Assembly: GCF_042657165.1 (NCBI RefSeq)
Contig: NZ_JBHSNJ010000013.1
Location: 620,001 to 684,000, forward strand
Source of the DNA: Agrilutibacter niabensis
GTDB lineage: Bacteria > Pseudomonadota > Gammaproteobacteria > Xanthomonadales > Xanthomonadaceae
DNA: 64,000 nt
Direction of reading: 5' to 3'
Shown here: positions 39,394 through 48,663 of the stretch, in pieces
How the letters are laid out: each line of letters begins with the position of its first letter
Position numbering within the stretch: the first letter of the stretch is position 1
The notes under the pieces: generated by a model
What the model was told of the DNA's origin: nothing
The model's input: only the letters and a program-made list of their open reading frames with translations
Databases searched by the model: none
Position numbers and translations under genes: made by a program

Positions 39394-40182
39394 CTACGGC
39401 GGCGCGGCGATGCTTCGTTGCAGGTCGATCATCGGTTGTTGCGAGACCTGGATGCCACCCGCTGTGGGGCGATCGAGGTCGGCAATCAGCGTGGCCGCCA
39501 GCGTCAGCAGCAGGAACAAAACCGTCGTCGCGCTGCGGTACCGGCCCTTGTGGTATCCCATGGTTCCGGCGGCGATCAGCGCGTAGATCAGCAGTATCCG
39601 CATGATCCGCACCGGGGTGTGCGCGTCGCGCGCGGCCATGCGCGAGGCCGCCAAGTCGATGGCGTCGTTGGTGGTCGTGACCAGCATCACGGCGAGCGGC
39701 GTGGTGCGATGTGGGGCGACGGCCTGCATCAGGGCCGTCCAGATCTCCTGCTGCATCGCCTCGGTCCTGCGGTAGGCGGTGAGCTCGGCGTGCGGTGTAT
39801 TCGCCAGTCCGAACTCGATGCGCAGGTCCACGTAACGGCGCAGCAACCCTTGCAGGCGATCGCGGTCGGCTTCGTCCAGCAGCTGCGTGCGCAACCAGGT
39901 GGTGCCCAGCGCATTGGCTTCGTCGATCACCAATGCGCGGCGGTTGTCATAACGCTGCAGCGTCAGCGAAAAGGTGAAGGCGATCAGCAGGGCCAGCAGG
40001 CTCAGCACCGATGCCATCGTGATTCCATCGTCGAACTGGCCTTCGCCGGGCCGTCCTAGGCGGGCGCGGCGGCGTTCGCCCAGCGCATGTCCGATCTCGC
40101 GCGCGACGGTCAACGCAACGAACAGCAACAACCCCAACAGCCACAACGGCATCGTGTCGTAGTGGAGCATCGACAGGTCCAT
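39394..40182 (-). CDS. Membrane protein of the DUF4239 (bestrophin-like) type
   Basis: 262 residues from ATG 40182. Helices at about 10-28 (PLWLLGLLLFVALTVA), 54-75 (ASVLSLLALLIAFTFSLTL), and two near 205-245 (ILLIYALIAAGTMGY, TTVLFLLLTLAATLIADL). Between them lies a soluble stretch containing RRALVIDEANALGTTWLR, a known landmark of this family, and a basic helix. Function unknown; a channel-like role has been proposed for relatives. Confidence 0.75.
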   Translation of the reverse strand: MDLSMLHYDTMPLWLLGLLLFVALTVAREIGHALGERRRARLGRPGEGQFDDGITMASVLSLLALLIAFTFSLTLQRYDNRRALVIDEANALGTTWLRTQLLDEADRDRLQGLLRRYVDLRIEFGLANTPHAELTAYRRTEAMQQEIWTALMQAVAPHRTTPLAVMLVTTTNDAIDLAASRMAARDAHTPVRIMRILLIYALIAAGTMGYHKGRYRSATTVLFLLLTLAATLIADLDRPTAGGIQVSQQPMIDLQRSIAAPP

Positions 40183-40405
40183 GGCAGGGGCCCTGGTTGG
40201 ATTTCGGGCGAGCTTATCCCATGCCATCCAGCCGTGGACCTGCACCGCACGCCATCCGCACGGGCCGCCCGGGCTCCCCTATGCGCCGGCTTAACACGCA
40301 CGGGCTCAGATTCGGCCTGCGCTTCCGCCCCCTTGGTTCGACAGCGGCCGCCGTTGCCGCCTGCTGCCGTTGCGTCATGCACAGCCCCTATGCCGGTGAC
40401 CGCCC

Positions 40406-40849
40406 ATGAACGCCTCCTTCTTCCGCGCCTCCGTTCTGCTGCTCGCCCTGGGCTCCGTTCCAGCGGCCATCTGCGCGCAGGTCCTTCCGCCCACGGCGGC
40501 CGCTCGTTTCGAGATTCTCGACACCAACCGCGACGGTGTCGTGGACAAGTCCGAGTATGAGAGCAACGGCAGCAACGGCCTGTTCGCGAAGATCGACAGC
40601 AACCGCAACAACCGCATTTCGGCGGAGGAACTGCAATCGGTCCTGGGCCCGCAGGAAGATGGCATGCCTTCCGCCGCCGACCGGATCCTCGTGGCCGACG
40701 GCAATGACGACGGCGAACTCACCGACGAGGAACTCCGGCGCGCCGCGGAAATGCGGTTCTCGTGGCTCGATCGCAACAGCGACGGCAAGCTGGATCTCGC
40801 CGAAATGAAGTCCGGCTTCGGCATCCCGGCAACGCCGCCCCATTACTGA
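40406..40849 (+). CDS. Secreted EF-hand calcium-binding protein
   Basis: 147 residues: signal peptide (ASVLLLALGSVPAAICAQ), then four EF-hand loops in two pairs: DTNRDGVVDKSE, DSNRNNRISAEE, DGNDDGELTDEE and DRNSDGKLDLAE, each with the 1-3-5-12 acidic/polar pattern. The calmodulin-like layout suggests Ca2+ sensing or buffering in the periplasm. A hairpin terminator follows the stop. Confidence 0.92.
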   Translation: MNASFFRASVLLLALGSVPAAICAQVLPPTAAARFEILDTNRDGVVDKSEYESNGSNGLFAKIDSNRNNRISAEELQSVLGPQEDGMPSAADRILVADGNDDGELTDEELRRAAEMRFSWLDRNSDGKLDLAEMKSGFGIPATPPHY

Positions 40850-40871
40850 GCCGGCGAGCGTGCGTCTTGCC

Positions 40872-40900
40872 CGAAGGGCCGGCGTGACGCCGGCCCTTCG
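40872..40900. terminator. 13-bp hairpin after the EF-hand gene
   Basis: CGAAGGGCCGGCG-TGA-CGCCGGCCCTTCG: perfect stem. No run of Ts, only GCTTG, so termination strength is uncertain. Confidence 0.65.
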
Positions 40901-40974
40901 GCTTGTGGCGGCACCGCCGGTTTGGGTCGAGGGGGGCAGGGAAATTCGAGCCCGCTGGGACTAGTGTGGCGTGC

Positions 40975-41067
40975 GTGACGAGACCCCGCGGCCGCCCGCG
41001 CTTCGACGACCTGCTGACCCCGGCGGACTGGCGCGTGGCCGAGGCGGTCCGCCACGGCTGGCGTTGA
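40975..41067 (+). pseudogene. Fragment of a LuxR-type helix-turn-helix gene
   Basis: 30 codons from GTG to TGA: a PRGRPRFDDLLTPADWRVAE stretch then AVRHGWR. This is the first helix of a LuxR/GerE DNA-binding domain (LTPxExxVxxxVxxG). The recognition helix that should follow is missing. Likely a relic, possibly a short chance frame. Confidence 0.35.
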
Positions 41068-41111
41068 TGTCGCAGGTGAAGGCGTAGCACCTGTCGTTTT
41101 GGGTGACGGGC

Positions 41112-41420
41112 CTAGGAGCGCGTCGGCCGCCGTCTCGCCCTGGCCAGGGCTGCTACGTCGCTTACCTGGAATTCCATGGTGACGCGGCTGCCCGGCATCA
41201 CGCCCCAGCGGATGCCGATCCGCGCCAGTCTTGCTTCCACCGATGCGCGCTTGTCCGGCGCTACCAGGGCCAAGATCGCGTCGTAGCGCTCGGCCCAGGC
41301 ACTGGCAAGCGCGAACACCGTGGTGTGGCGCAGGTACAGGTGTGGCATGTCCTGTTCGAGCTCGTGGATACGAGCTTCCACTTCGGGTCCCGCATCGTCT
41401 GCCGCATCAACGGGATGCAT
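41112..41420 (-). CDS. Hypothetical 102-residue protein
   Basis: A strong GGGGGAA ribosome binding site precedes ATG 41420. Helical, acidic start (AADDAGPEVEARIHELEQDM), then a region with several hydrophobic residues (LYLRHTTVFALASAWAERYDAILALVAP). The end is arginine-rich. No family recognised. Confidence 0.55.
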   Translation of the reverse strand: MHPVDAADDAGPEVEARIHELEQDMPHLYLRHTTVFALASAWAERYDAILALVAPDKRASVEARLARIGIRWGVMPGSRVTMEFQVSDVAALARARRRPTRS

Positions 41421-41668
41421 GGGTTCCCCCTGCAGTAGTCAGGCCATCTCAATCGTGTTTGAGCCGCTGGCGTGCGGAGGCAGCTTACCCGCATGGCGTG
41501 AAATATGCCGTTCCGGCAGCTGCGGGGCCCCATACGCGCCATCCAAAAGGCTGAACGCATTCAGTTCGGTAGATGCGGCCACTGCCCTTCCTACGGTGCA
41601 CGTCGGCTCATGGGTTGGTCCTCATGCGGGTCGAAGGAGGTGCTGGGGATGCCCGGGCAGCGAAAGAA

Positions 41669-41692
41669 CGACGCCCGGCGGTGCCGGGCGTC
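41669..41692 (-). terminator. Hairpin terminator of the Arg/Gln-rich secreted protein gene
   Basis: GACGCCCGGC/GCCGGGCGTC stem with a 3-base loop, followed leftwards by GTTCTTTC. Confidence 0.65.
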
Positions 41693-41714
41693 GCGAAGGG
41701 CCTCGATGCGGCGA

Positions 41715-42983
41715 TCAATAGGGCCGCAGGTTGAGGATGGACTGCAATACCGAAGCCAGGATCACGTAGTTGCCGTCGTCGTAGCGGCCATAGCGGTAGC
41801 CACGACCGTAACCGTCTTCGTAACCGCGCTGGAAGCCCTGGCGGAAGTAGTGGTTGTATTCGCGCTGGTCGACGTAATAGCCGTAGTAACCGTAGTTGGC
41901 GTCCATGTAGGCGAGGTTGTTGCGGTAGTCGGATCGCCAGTGGTCGTAGCGATCGGCCTGCCCGGCGCGATAGCCCTGCTCGTAGCCGTGGCGGACGGCC
42001 TCACGCAGCAGGTCGGCCGCGTAGCGGTTGACCTCGTAGTAGCGGCCGCCGCGCAGGTAGCGATAGCTGGCAGGCGTGTAGTAGTACGGGTCGTTGTAGT
42101 AGCTGTAGTTGCGCGAGTACCAGCGCTGCTGCAGCTCCTGCTGGCGCTGCCAGTAGTCCTGCTGGTAGCGGTACTGCTGCATGCGGCGCTGGTGTTGCAG
42201 GGCCAGCGTGCGCTGGCGCTCCGCCGCCTGGCGCGCGGCGGCTTCGCGGCGGTACTGCGCCGCGCGCTGCTGCTGCAGGTCGATGCGACGCTGCCGCTCC
42301 TGGTCGGACAGGCGTTCCCGCGCTTCGCGGCGATCCTCGTTACGGCGCTCTCGGGCGACTTCATGGCGGCGGGCCTGGTCGCGGCGTGCGTCATCCTGAC
42401 GCTTTTCCAGCGTGCGCCGCTGCGCGATGTCGCGGCGAACTTCGGCGTCGCGCAACCCTTCCTCGCGGTTGCGCTCATTGCGCTCGTTGCGTTCGCGAAG
42501 GGCACGCTGCTGTTGCTCACGCGCCTGTCGGGTCTGCTCCTGCTGCAGGCGCTCGTCGCGGTCCTCGCGTGCCCGGTCCTGCTGGTGCCCGGTCGCGCGC
42601 TGCATCGCGTCGCGTCGCTGTTGCGATGCGCGTTCTGAATCACGCTCCCGTGCAGCTTCGCGCGCCTGCCGGCGATCGGCCTGTTCCCGCGACTGCTCCT
42701 GCTGGCGCGCGGCATTGCGTGCCTGCGCCTGTTCGCGCTCACGCGCCTGCAGCGCGCGCGGGTCCGGGCGCGAGGGGGCGAAGCTTTCGTTACGGCGCGC
42801 ATTGTCCGCGTGTTTTTCGGCGCGCGGAGCGTCCTCCCGAGACTTGCGGGCCTTGCCGCGCGCTTCGTCCTGCTCTTCCTGTTGCTGCTTGCGGCCGTGG
42901 TCCTGGGCGAATACGGGGCTGGCCAGGCTCAATGCCAGCACCAGCGCCGTCGCGCGGGCCAGCGGCTTGTGCATCGTTTTCAT
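41715..42983 (-). CDS. Secreted Arg/Gln/Glu-rich protein with tyrosine-rich C-terminus
   Basis: 422 residues. Signal peptide (ATALVLALSLASPVFAQ). Residues about 30-285 are an extreme low-complexity, charged region built from R, Q, E, A and D (for example REREQAQARNAARQQEQSRE), likely a very long helix or disordered coil. From about 290 the protein changes to a Tyr/Gly-rich domain (YSRNYSYYNDPYYYTPASYRYL, then repeated HGYEQGYRAGQ, FRQGFQRGYEDGYGRGYRYG). No known domain; the tail's GYxxGYxxG repeats recall surface or nucleic-acid-binding prion-like proteins. Located in the periplasm or outside. Confidence 0.75.
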   Translation of the reverse strand: MKTMHKPLARATALVLALSLASPVFAQDHGRKQQQEEQDEARGKARKSREDAPRAEKHADNARRNESFAPSRPDPRALQAREREQAQARNAARQQEQSREQADRRQAREAARERDSERASQQRRDAMQRATGHQQDRAREDRDERLQQEQTRQAREQQQRALRERNERNERNREEGLRDAEVRRDIAQRRTLEKRQDDARRDQARRHEVARERRNEDRREARERLSDQERQRRIDLQQQRAAQYRREAAARQAAERQRTLALQHQRRMQQYRYQQDYWQRQQELQQRWYSRNYSYYNDPYYYTPASYRYLRGGRYYEVNRYAADLLREAVRHGYEQGYRAGQADRYDHWRSDYRNNLAYMDANYGYYGYYVDQREYNHYFRQGFQRGYEDGYGRGYRYGRYDDGNYVILASVLQSILNLRPY

Positions 42984-43142
42984 CTGCGTTCCACCTGCGG
43001 TGTGAGTGCGACCCCTGTCGCTGTGCGCAGTTGGCGGCCGGAGCGCTGAATCGATTCTGAGAATTACGCCCAGGGCGACGTGCCCATTCAGCGGGCAGCG
43101 GCCTTGCGTTCATCACGCCGAAAGGTGCGCGGACGGGGCGGG

Positions 43143-43712
43143 TCAGGCCGCGCCGCTGAGGTGCTCGTACAGGATCACGCTGCCGACGATGATGAGGATC
43201 ATGCCGCCCACGATCTCCGCGCGCTTGCCGATCACCACGCCCAGCGCGCGCCCCAGCATGATGCCGATGGTGACCATGACGAAGGTGCACAGTCCGATCA
43301 CGATCGATACCACCACGATAGGCACGTCGGCGAAGGCGAGGCCCACCCCGACGGCCATCGCATCGATGCTCGTGGCCAGTCCGGCGATCGCGAGCTTGAG
43401 CAGGCTGCTGTGGTCGTCTATTTCGTCTTCGTCTTCATGCAGGCGCAGGGCCTGCCAGATCATGTGCAGGCCCAGCGCGGCGAGCAGGCCGAAGGCGATC
43501 CAGTGGTCCCAGGCGTCGATGAACCGGGATGTCGCGGTCCCGAGCAGCCAGCCGATCAACGGCGTGATCCCCTCGACCACCCCGAAGACCAGGCCGGCGC
43601 GCAGGGCCTGCGGCAACCGTGGCCGCGTCATGGCCGCGCCCTTGCCGATCGCCGCCGCGAAGGCGTCGGTGGACATGGCCAGGCCGATCAGCAGGATCGA
43701 AAGCGGGTTCAT
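43143..43712 (-). CDS. mntP: Manganese efflux pump MntP
   Basis: 189 residues with six helices in two repeated halves, each with the conserved transmembrane Asp: LAMSTDAFAAAIGKG (about 12-26) and GLATSIDAMAVGVGL (about 113-127). The cytoplasmic loop LHEDEDEIDDHS is acidic. MntP (DUF204) exports Mn2+ and protects cells from excess manganese. I see no yybP-ykoY riboswitch upstream, in contrast to the TerC-family gene at 14561. Confidence 0.93.
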   Translation of the reverse strand: MNPLSILLIGLAMSTDAFAAAIGKGAAMTRPRLPQALRAGLVFGVVEGITPLIGWLLGTATSRFIDAWDHWIAFGLLAALGLHMIWQALRLHEDEDEIDDHSSLLKLAIAGLATSIDAMAVGVGLAFADVPIVVVSIVIGLCTFVMVTIGIMLGRALGVVIGKRAEIVGGMILIIVGSVILYEHLSGAA

Positions 43713-43854
43713 GACAGAGACCGCTGCAAAGGGCGCCCATGATCGCGCAAGGGCGGCAGCGTTGCGATGACAGACTCAGGCGGTTGTGTCCGATACTCGC
43801 CCCGGGCGGCGGGTCTGCGAGGCCGGGTCGCGTTGAAGCAGGGAGAAGTCAGCG

Positions 43855-44292
43855 ATGTCACGTAATTCAAAGGCCCGGCGTGATGCGCGCCGCAAGAAGG
43901 AGCCCAGGCGACCGATCCGCAGGCTCGGCGCGGCGCTGCAGCCGCACGCGCAACTGGAGGACGCCGATGGCAATGCCGTCGGTGGCGCCGGCTGGCGCGA
44001 TCGCGAATGGCTGACCGTGCTCGGCGGCCAGGTGGTCGCACGCACGCACAGCGCGGCGATGACGCTGGCGATGCTGCGCCACATCGTCGCCTTGCAGGAG
44101 CAGGCCGGCGGTACGCTCAAGCTCACGTACTCGCCGGTGATGGAGGCGGCGGCGACGCGCGAAGCCGAGGCCGCGGGGAAATCGCTCGAGGACTACCTGG
44201 TACTGCTCGAGCAGGAGCGGCAGGAGCGGTCCGAGCAGGCGGACGACGCGCCCGCCGACATGGACCCCACGCGCGGCGAACCGTTGTCCTGA
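43855..44292 (+). CDS. Hypothetical basic/acidic protein, 145 residues
   Basis: Starts with a strongly basic stretch (MSRNSKARRDARRKKEPRRP), then a small domain (REWLTVLGGQVVARTHSAAMTLAMLRHIVALQEQAG) and an acidic helical end (YLVLLEQERQERSEQADDAP). GGGAGAAG precedes the ATG. No signal peptide. It is divergent from mntP with 142 bases between. No family recognised. Confidence 0.6.
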   Translation: MSRNSKARRDARRKKEPRRPIRRLGAALQPHAQLEDADGNAVGGAGWRDREWLTVLGGQVVARTHSAAMTLAMLRHIVALQEQAGGTLKLTYSPVMEAAATREAEAAGKSLEDYLVLLEQERQERSEQADDAPADMDPTRGEPLS

Positions 44293-44416
44293 ACCGTGGT
44301 CGCGCGGCAATGCTCGGCGCCCGTCACAGGTACCGCCCCGACAGCAGCGCCAACAACCTCTACGCCGGCTTCGCCGGCGAGGAAGTGCGTGTGCAGTTCG
44401 TGCAATCCGGACGGAT

Positions 44417-45778
44417 TTACGCGGCGCTGAACTGTTCGCGCGTCAGGTTCAGCGGCTCGCTGTCGGTGCAGACCACGTCGTCCTCGATGCGGATGCCGCC
44501 GAACGGCTTGAATGCGCTGACACGATCCCAGTTGACGCTGGGGCCGAGGCCCTTGTCCTTGAGTTCCTCGAGCAGCATGTCGATGAAGTAGATGCCCGGC
44601 TCGATCGTCACTGCCATGCCCGCTTCCAGTTTGCGGGTCAGCCGCAGGTACGGATGGCCCGCCGGCTTGGGAATCGTGCCGCCACGATCGCTCTCGGCGA
44701 AGCCGGCGACGTCGTGCACCTGCAGGCCGATGCCGTGGCCAATGCCGTGCGGGAAGAAGGCGCTGCTGACACCGGTCTCGACCGCTACTTCCGGGCTGAC
44801 ATTGATCAGGCGGAATTCCTGCAGGATGCGCGCGAGCGACAAGTGGGCATCCAGGTGCAGCTGCTTGTAGTCGAAGCCGGCGCGGACCTGGGCGCACATC
44901 TTCTGCTGTGCATTGTCGACCGCGTAGATCAGCGCCTGGAACTCGCCGTTGCGGTCGAAGGCATAGGTGCGGGTGATGTCGCTGGCATAGCCGTGATGGC
45001 TGGCGCCCGCGTCGATCAGGAAGCTGCGGGTCTCGCGCGGTGGAAGCCGGTTGCGGTCGGTGTAGTGCAGCACCGCGCCATGTTCGTTGAGCGCGACGAT
45101 GTTGTTGTAGGGCAGGTCGTTGGCATCCTGCAGTGCGGCCTGGCAATACACCAGGTGGATGCCGAATTCGCTGGCGCCCGCGCGGAAAGCACGCTCCGCC
45201 GCGCGATGCGCGCGCACGCCGATCCGCGAGGCTTCGCGCATCATCGCGATTTCGTACGGCGTCTTGTAGGCGCGCTGGTACTCGAGGTAGTTCACCACTG
45301 CCGGCGGATTGTTCGGAACGAAATCGTCCAGCGCGCTCTGCGGTTCGCCCACGATCGCGCACCGCGTGCCGTTGGCAGGGAGATGCTGGAGTGCTTCCTC
45401 CGGCTTGCGAATGACGACGATGTCGAAGTGTTCTGCCCAGTAGCCGCTGGGCGCTTCCGGCACCACGTGCCAGTAGTCGAACGGCTGCAGGTAGATGATC
45501 TTCGGGCGCTGGCCGGGCGTTGCCACCAGCCAGCTGCCGGGATTGCGGGTCAGCGGCGCCCAGTGCTTGAACTGCGGATTGACCGCGTAGGGATAGTCGC
45601 GGTCGTCGAAGACCTGGTAGTGGGACGTGCCGCTGGGTACGACCAGATGGTCGAAGCCGCCGCGTTGCAGCGCCTCGGCAGTGCGCTGCTGCAGGATCTC
45701 GAGGTGCTGCGGATACAGCGCGGCGGGCGTGCTCTTGGCGACGCTGGCGGGGGCGTTCAGGCTTTCGGACGGGCTCAT
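44417..45778 (-). CDS. pepQ: Xaa-Pro dipeptidase (M24B)
   Basis: 453 residues, usual for proteobacterial PepQ. Cleaves dipeptides with C-terminal proline, using two Mn2+ ions. The five metal ligands of the pita-bread fold are visible: Asp in LIDAGAS, Asp in SDITRTYAF, His in GIGHGIGLQVHD, Glu in TIEPGIYF and Glu in GGIRIEDDVV. The N-terminal domain runs to about 160. It is the last gene of the leftward housekeeping series and is separated from the PilZ gene by 121 bases. Confidence 0.95.
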   Translation of the reverse strand: MSPSESLNAPASVAKSTPAALYPQHLEILQQRTAEALQRGGFDHLVVPSGTSHYQVFDDRDYPYAVNPQFKHWAPLTRNPGSWLVATPGQRPKIIYLQPFDYWHVVPEAPSGYWAEHFDIVVIRKPEEALQHLPANGTRCAIVGEPQSALDDFVPNNPPAVVNYLEYQRAYKTPYEIAMMREASRIGVRAHRAAERAFRAGASEFGIHLVYCQAALQDANDLPYNNIVALNEHGAVLHYTDRNRLPPRETRSFLIDAGASHHGYASDITRTYAFDRNGEFQALIYAVDNAQQKMCAQVRAGFDYKQLHLDAHLSLARILQEFRLINVSPEVAVETGVSSAFFPHGIGHGIGLQVHDVAGFAESDRGGTIPKPAGHPYLRLTRKLEAGMAVTIEPGIYFIDMLLEELKDKGLGPSVNWDRVSAFKPFGGIRIEDDVVCTDSEPLNLTREQFSAA

Positions 45779-45899
45779 GCGCGGTCAGTCATGGGGGGGC
45801 GATGCATTCTACTTTTGCGCGGGTGCAGGCGCCGCAGAGGCGGTCTGGCGCGCTTTGCCGGAGCTGCCGGCTGAAGCCGCGGGATCATCCGTGCCGGGA

Positions 45900-46244
45900 T
45901 CAGGCGTACTGGCTGCCCGGCGCGTCGATCCAGCGTCGCAACTGCAGCATTTGCTGCTCGCTCATGGTGATGAAGCGGAAGCCGGCCCAGGCCTGGCCCG
46001 GTGCGCTCGCCTGGTCGCGCCAGAGCAGGTGTGCGCCGACTTCGAACGCCGTCCTGGTGAGGCCGTCGGGTAGGGTGAAGCGCAACTGGTACAGCGCGTC
46101 GGGCACCAGCGGCGCGTTCGACATCACCAGCATTCCGCTTTCGGATACGTTGCCGATGTGGCCGACGACTGTCTCGGTCATGCTGTCGACGACCTGGACG
46201 GATTCGGCCACCTGGCGGCGGCGGGTGCGTCGGAATTCCTTCAT
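45900..46244 (-). CDS. PilZ-domain protein
   Basis: 114 residues, a single PilZ domain. The c-di-GMP-binding elements are RRTRRRQ at the start (RxxxR) and GNVSESGMLV (D/NxSxxG type). Such proteins transmit cyclic di-GMP signals to motility or secretion machines. Its ATG overlaps the stop of the DUF1631 gene (ATGA), so the two are co-translated. Confidence 0.88.
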   Translation of the reverse strand: MKEFRRTRRRQVAESVQVVDSMTETVVGHIGNVSESGMLVMSNAPLVPDALYQLRFTLPDGLTRTAFEVGAHLLWRDQASAPGQAWAGFRFITMSEQQMLQLRRWIDAPGSQYA

Positions 46245-48523
46245 GCCTGCGCTTCTCCTGCCTCGTCATGGGCGCCCTTGCCGCCAACGAAGTTGCGCAG
46301 CGCACCCAGCGCACTGTGCCAGGCCCGGTCGACCAGGCTGCTGTGCTCGACGGTGACGATGCGGACCTGTCCCTGCGCGAGGGCCCGCGCGAGACTGTCC
46401 AGTGATTGTTCGCCCACGCGCTGGCCACGCTGATTGACGAACAGTGCGTGGTCGGTCATCGGGCTGTACCAGGACAGACGACGGCGGACGACGTCGCCCT
46501 GCTGGTTGGTGACGAATTCGAACCACGCGCCGAACGGCAGGGTGCGCAGCATGTCGTAGGCCGCCTGTTCGCGTTCGTTGCGCGGCGGGAGATCGGGCTT
46601 GTCGGGCGAGGATTCCTGTCCCAGGCGCCCGCGTGCCTTGAGCCGCAGGGCAAGCTCGGTGCGCGAGGCCGGATCGGTCTCGTCATCCTCGACATTGGCG
46701 GTGAACCGGCGCGCGATGTCGCCTGCTTCATCGCCGTGGTAACCGACCAGCGTGAGTGCATGTTCGATCTGTGCGGCGAGCCCGGGCGGCGGCGACGCCG
46801 GATGGTTGAGCGAGGTCGCATGCACGATCGCCGTCGTGGCGTCGACCTGCTGCTGCCACTCCTCCGAGTCCTCGCCATTGCGCAATTGCACGAGGGTCAG
46901 CACGTCGGACCAGGCGTTGGCCAGCAGTGTCTTCACGAAGCGCGGCAGCTTGTGGTCGCGCGAAGCGGCGGCGATGACCTCGGCGGCGCGGCGCTTGGCC
47001 AACTCCAGCTTTTCCTTGCCGCGGGCGGCATCGACATGGCGGCGCTCGGCGACTTCAGCGCGCCGCGCCATCAGTTGCAGGTGCTGCTGCACCCGCTGGT
47101 TGGCGGCATCGAAGACGTTGGTGTCGCCCTCGTAATGGGCGACCACGTCGTCCACGGCGTGGCTCAAATGGTCGTTGAGTTGCGGATCGCCTTCGTCCTC
47201 GGACACCCAGGTGGCGCTGGATTCGGCCACGGCGTTGAGCAGCTGCCGGGCCGGGTGGCTTTGTTGGACGAAGAAGCCGCGATCCTTGATCACCAGGCGC
47301 AGCAGCGGCACGACCAGCTTGTGGACCAGGCGGTTACCTGGTGCGTCCTGGCGCAGCTCGCGCTGGATCTCCGCGAGCAGGATCGCCAGCAATTCGAAGG
47401 CGTCGTTGTCCTCGCGCGACAGCGCGGCCGCCTGCCCGCGCGCCTGCCGGCTCTGGGCCAGCAGTGCCTGGCGCACGTCGTGGACGCTGCGCGGCGCGCG
47501 AGGGGCATCCGGCCCGGGTTCGCGCGGAGTGCTCTGCATGCGCGAGAGCGCCTGCATGACGTCTTCGGTGCTGAGCTGGCTTCGCACCGGCGGTTCGGCG
47601 CTGCCCGGGGAGAACTTGTTGAGCAGGTCGCGGCGCGAGGCCAGCATTTCCTGCAGCAGGGTGAAGCTTTCCGGACTGTCGTGCGCGCCTTCGTCGCCGC
47701 TGAACCACCCGGTGTAAGGACGGCTGCCATCGCCGATGCCCTGCGCGCGGCCTTGCTCGCGGGCCTGCTCGCGGCGTTCGCTCTGTGCGGCGCCCGTGAG
47801 TTCCGACTGCGTCGCCGGGCGCGCCCGGATCGGCACGTAGGCGAGATTGGGCAGGATGTTCTCGCGCACCAGGGTGGCATTCAGCGCCTCGACCAGCTGC
47901 GAATAGCCGTTCAGCGCGTAATGGTCGAAGCAGCGCAGCAGCTCGAGCCGCGGTTGCAGTTCGAGTTGAAGCACGTGGCTGGCTTTGGCAAACAGGTTGC
48001 CCAGCTGCTGCGGTCCGACCGGCAGGCGTTCGGCCTCGAAGGCCGGTGAACCCGCCAGCACCCCAAAGCGCTGGCCCAGCAGGTGCAACGGCAGGCTGGT
48101 GCGGGACTCGTGCCGGGACGCGATCGCGCGCAGGACGCTGTCCTCGTCCAACTCGTGGTCCTCCACCAGGCGCATCTCGCCGAAATGCAGTACGCCGGTG
48201 GCCTTGCCGGGCGGGGGCGACGGCGGGTTGCGGATGCCGGCCAGGGCGGCTTCCAGGCCGCTGAGGAATTCGGGGATCAGATCGGCCCGGTTCTGTCGTA
48301 CCAGCCGCAGGGTGTCGAAAAACGACTGTTGCAGCCCCGGATTGGCAGCCTGGTCGGCCTGGCGGAACTGCTGCTGCTCGAATTCGGCCAGCATCCGCTC
48401 CAGCGCGCGCGCCATTTCATCGGCGGCGAGCGTGTAGACCTGCTCCAGCGCGCGGCGGACGCGCCGCGGCAATTGCGCCGAAGCCAAGGTCGGGTGCAGG
48501 GCAGCGTGTTCGAAAGTCACCAC
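46241..48523 (-). CDS. DUF1631-family protein
   Basis: 760 residues, cytosolic, no signal peptide. Matches the DUF1631 family (sometimes misnamed thymidine phosphorylase) in length and in conserved stretches such as LFAKASHVLQLELQPRLELLRCFDHY, RDLLNKFSPG and FETLRLV-like N-terminal helices. A beta-rich end (PFGAWFEFVTNQQGDVVRRRLSWYSP, LFVNQRGQRVGEQSLDSLARAL) resembles a PilZ-like fold that DUF1631 proteins often carry. Overlap with the PilZ gene suggests a joint role in c-di-GMP signalling. Biochemical function unknown. Confidence 0.85.
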   Translation of the reverse strand: MVTFEHAALHPTLASAQLPRRVRRALEQVYTLAADEMARALERMLAEFEQQQFRQADQAANPGLQQSFFDTLRLVRQNRADLIPEFLSGLEAALAGIRNPPSPPPGKATGVLHFGEMRLVEDHELDEDSVLRAIASRHESRTSLPLHLLGQRFGVLAGSPAFEAERLPVGPQQLGNLFAKASHVLQLELQPRLELLRCFDHYALNGYSQLVEALNATLVRENILPNLAYVPIRARPATQSELTGAAQSERREQAREQGRAQGIGDGSRPYTGWFSGDEGAHDSPESFTLLQEMLASRRDLLNKFSPGSAEPPVRSQLSTEDVMQALSRMQSTPREPGPDAPRAPRSVHDVRQALLAQSRQARGQAAALSREDNDAFELLAILLAEIQRELRQDAPGNRLVHKLVVPLLRLVIKDRGFFVQQSHPARQLLNAVAESSATWVSEDEGDPQLNDHLSHAVDDVVAHYEGDTNVFDAANQRVQQHLQLMARRAEVAERRHVDAARGKEKLELAKRRAAEVIAAASRDHKLPRFVKTLLANAWSDVLTLVQLRNGEDSEEWQQQVDATTAIVHATSLNHPASPPPGLAAQIEHALTLVGYHGDEAGDIARRFTANVEDDETDPASRTELALRLKARGRLGQESSPDKPDLPPRNEREQAAYDMLRTLPFGAWFEFVTNQQGDVVRRRLSWYSPMTDHALFVNQRGQRVGEQSLDSLARALAQGQVRIVTVEHSSLVDRAWHSALGALRNFVGGKGAHDEAGEAQA

Positions 48524-48663
48524 AAGCGTCCTTCCCCATTCGCCCGCAATGGGCGTCCCTGATCTTAATCACGGTGCCGGCGCGCTGCCAGCGAGTCCCC
48601 ACCAGGCAAACGCAAAAAGCGGGCCACTCGTGCCGGGAGGGAGCCCTGCAGTCCGCCGCGGGG

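Noticed and set aside
43713..43854. yybP-ykoY riboswitch ahead of mntP
   Set aside because: The GGGGAGTAGC and GACCTT halves seen at 14351-14475 are absent here.
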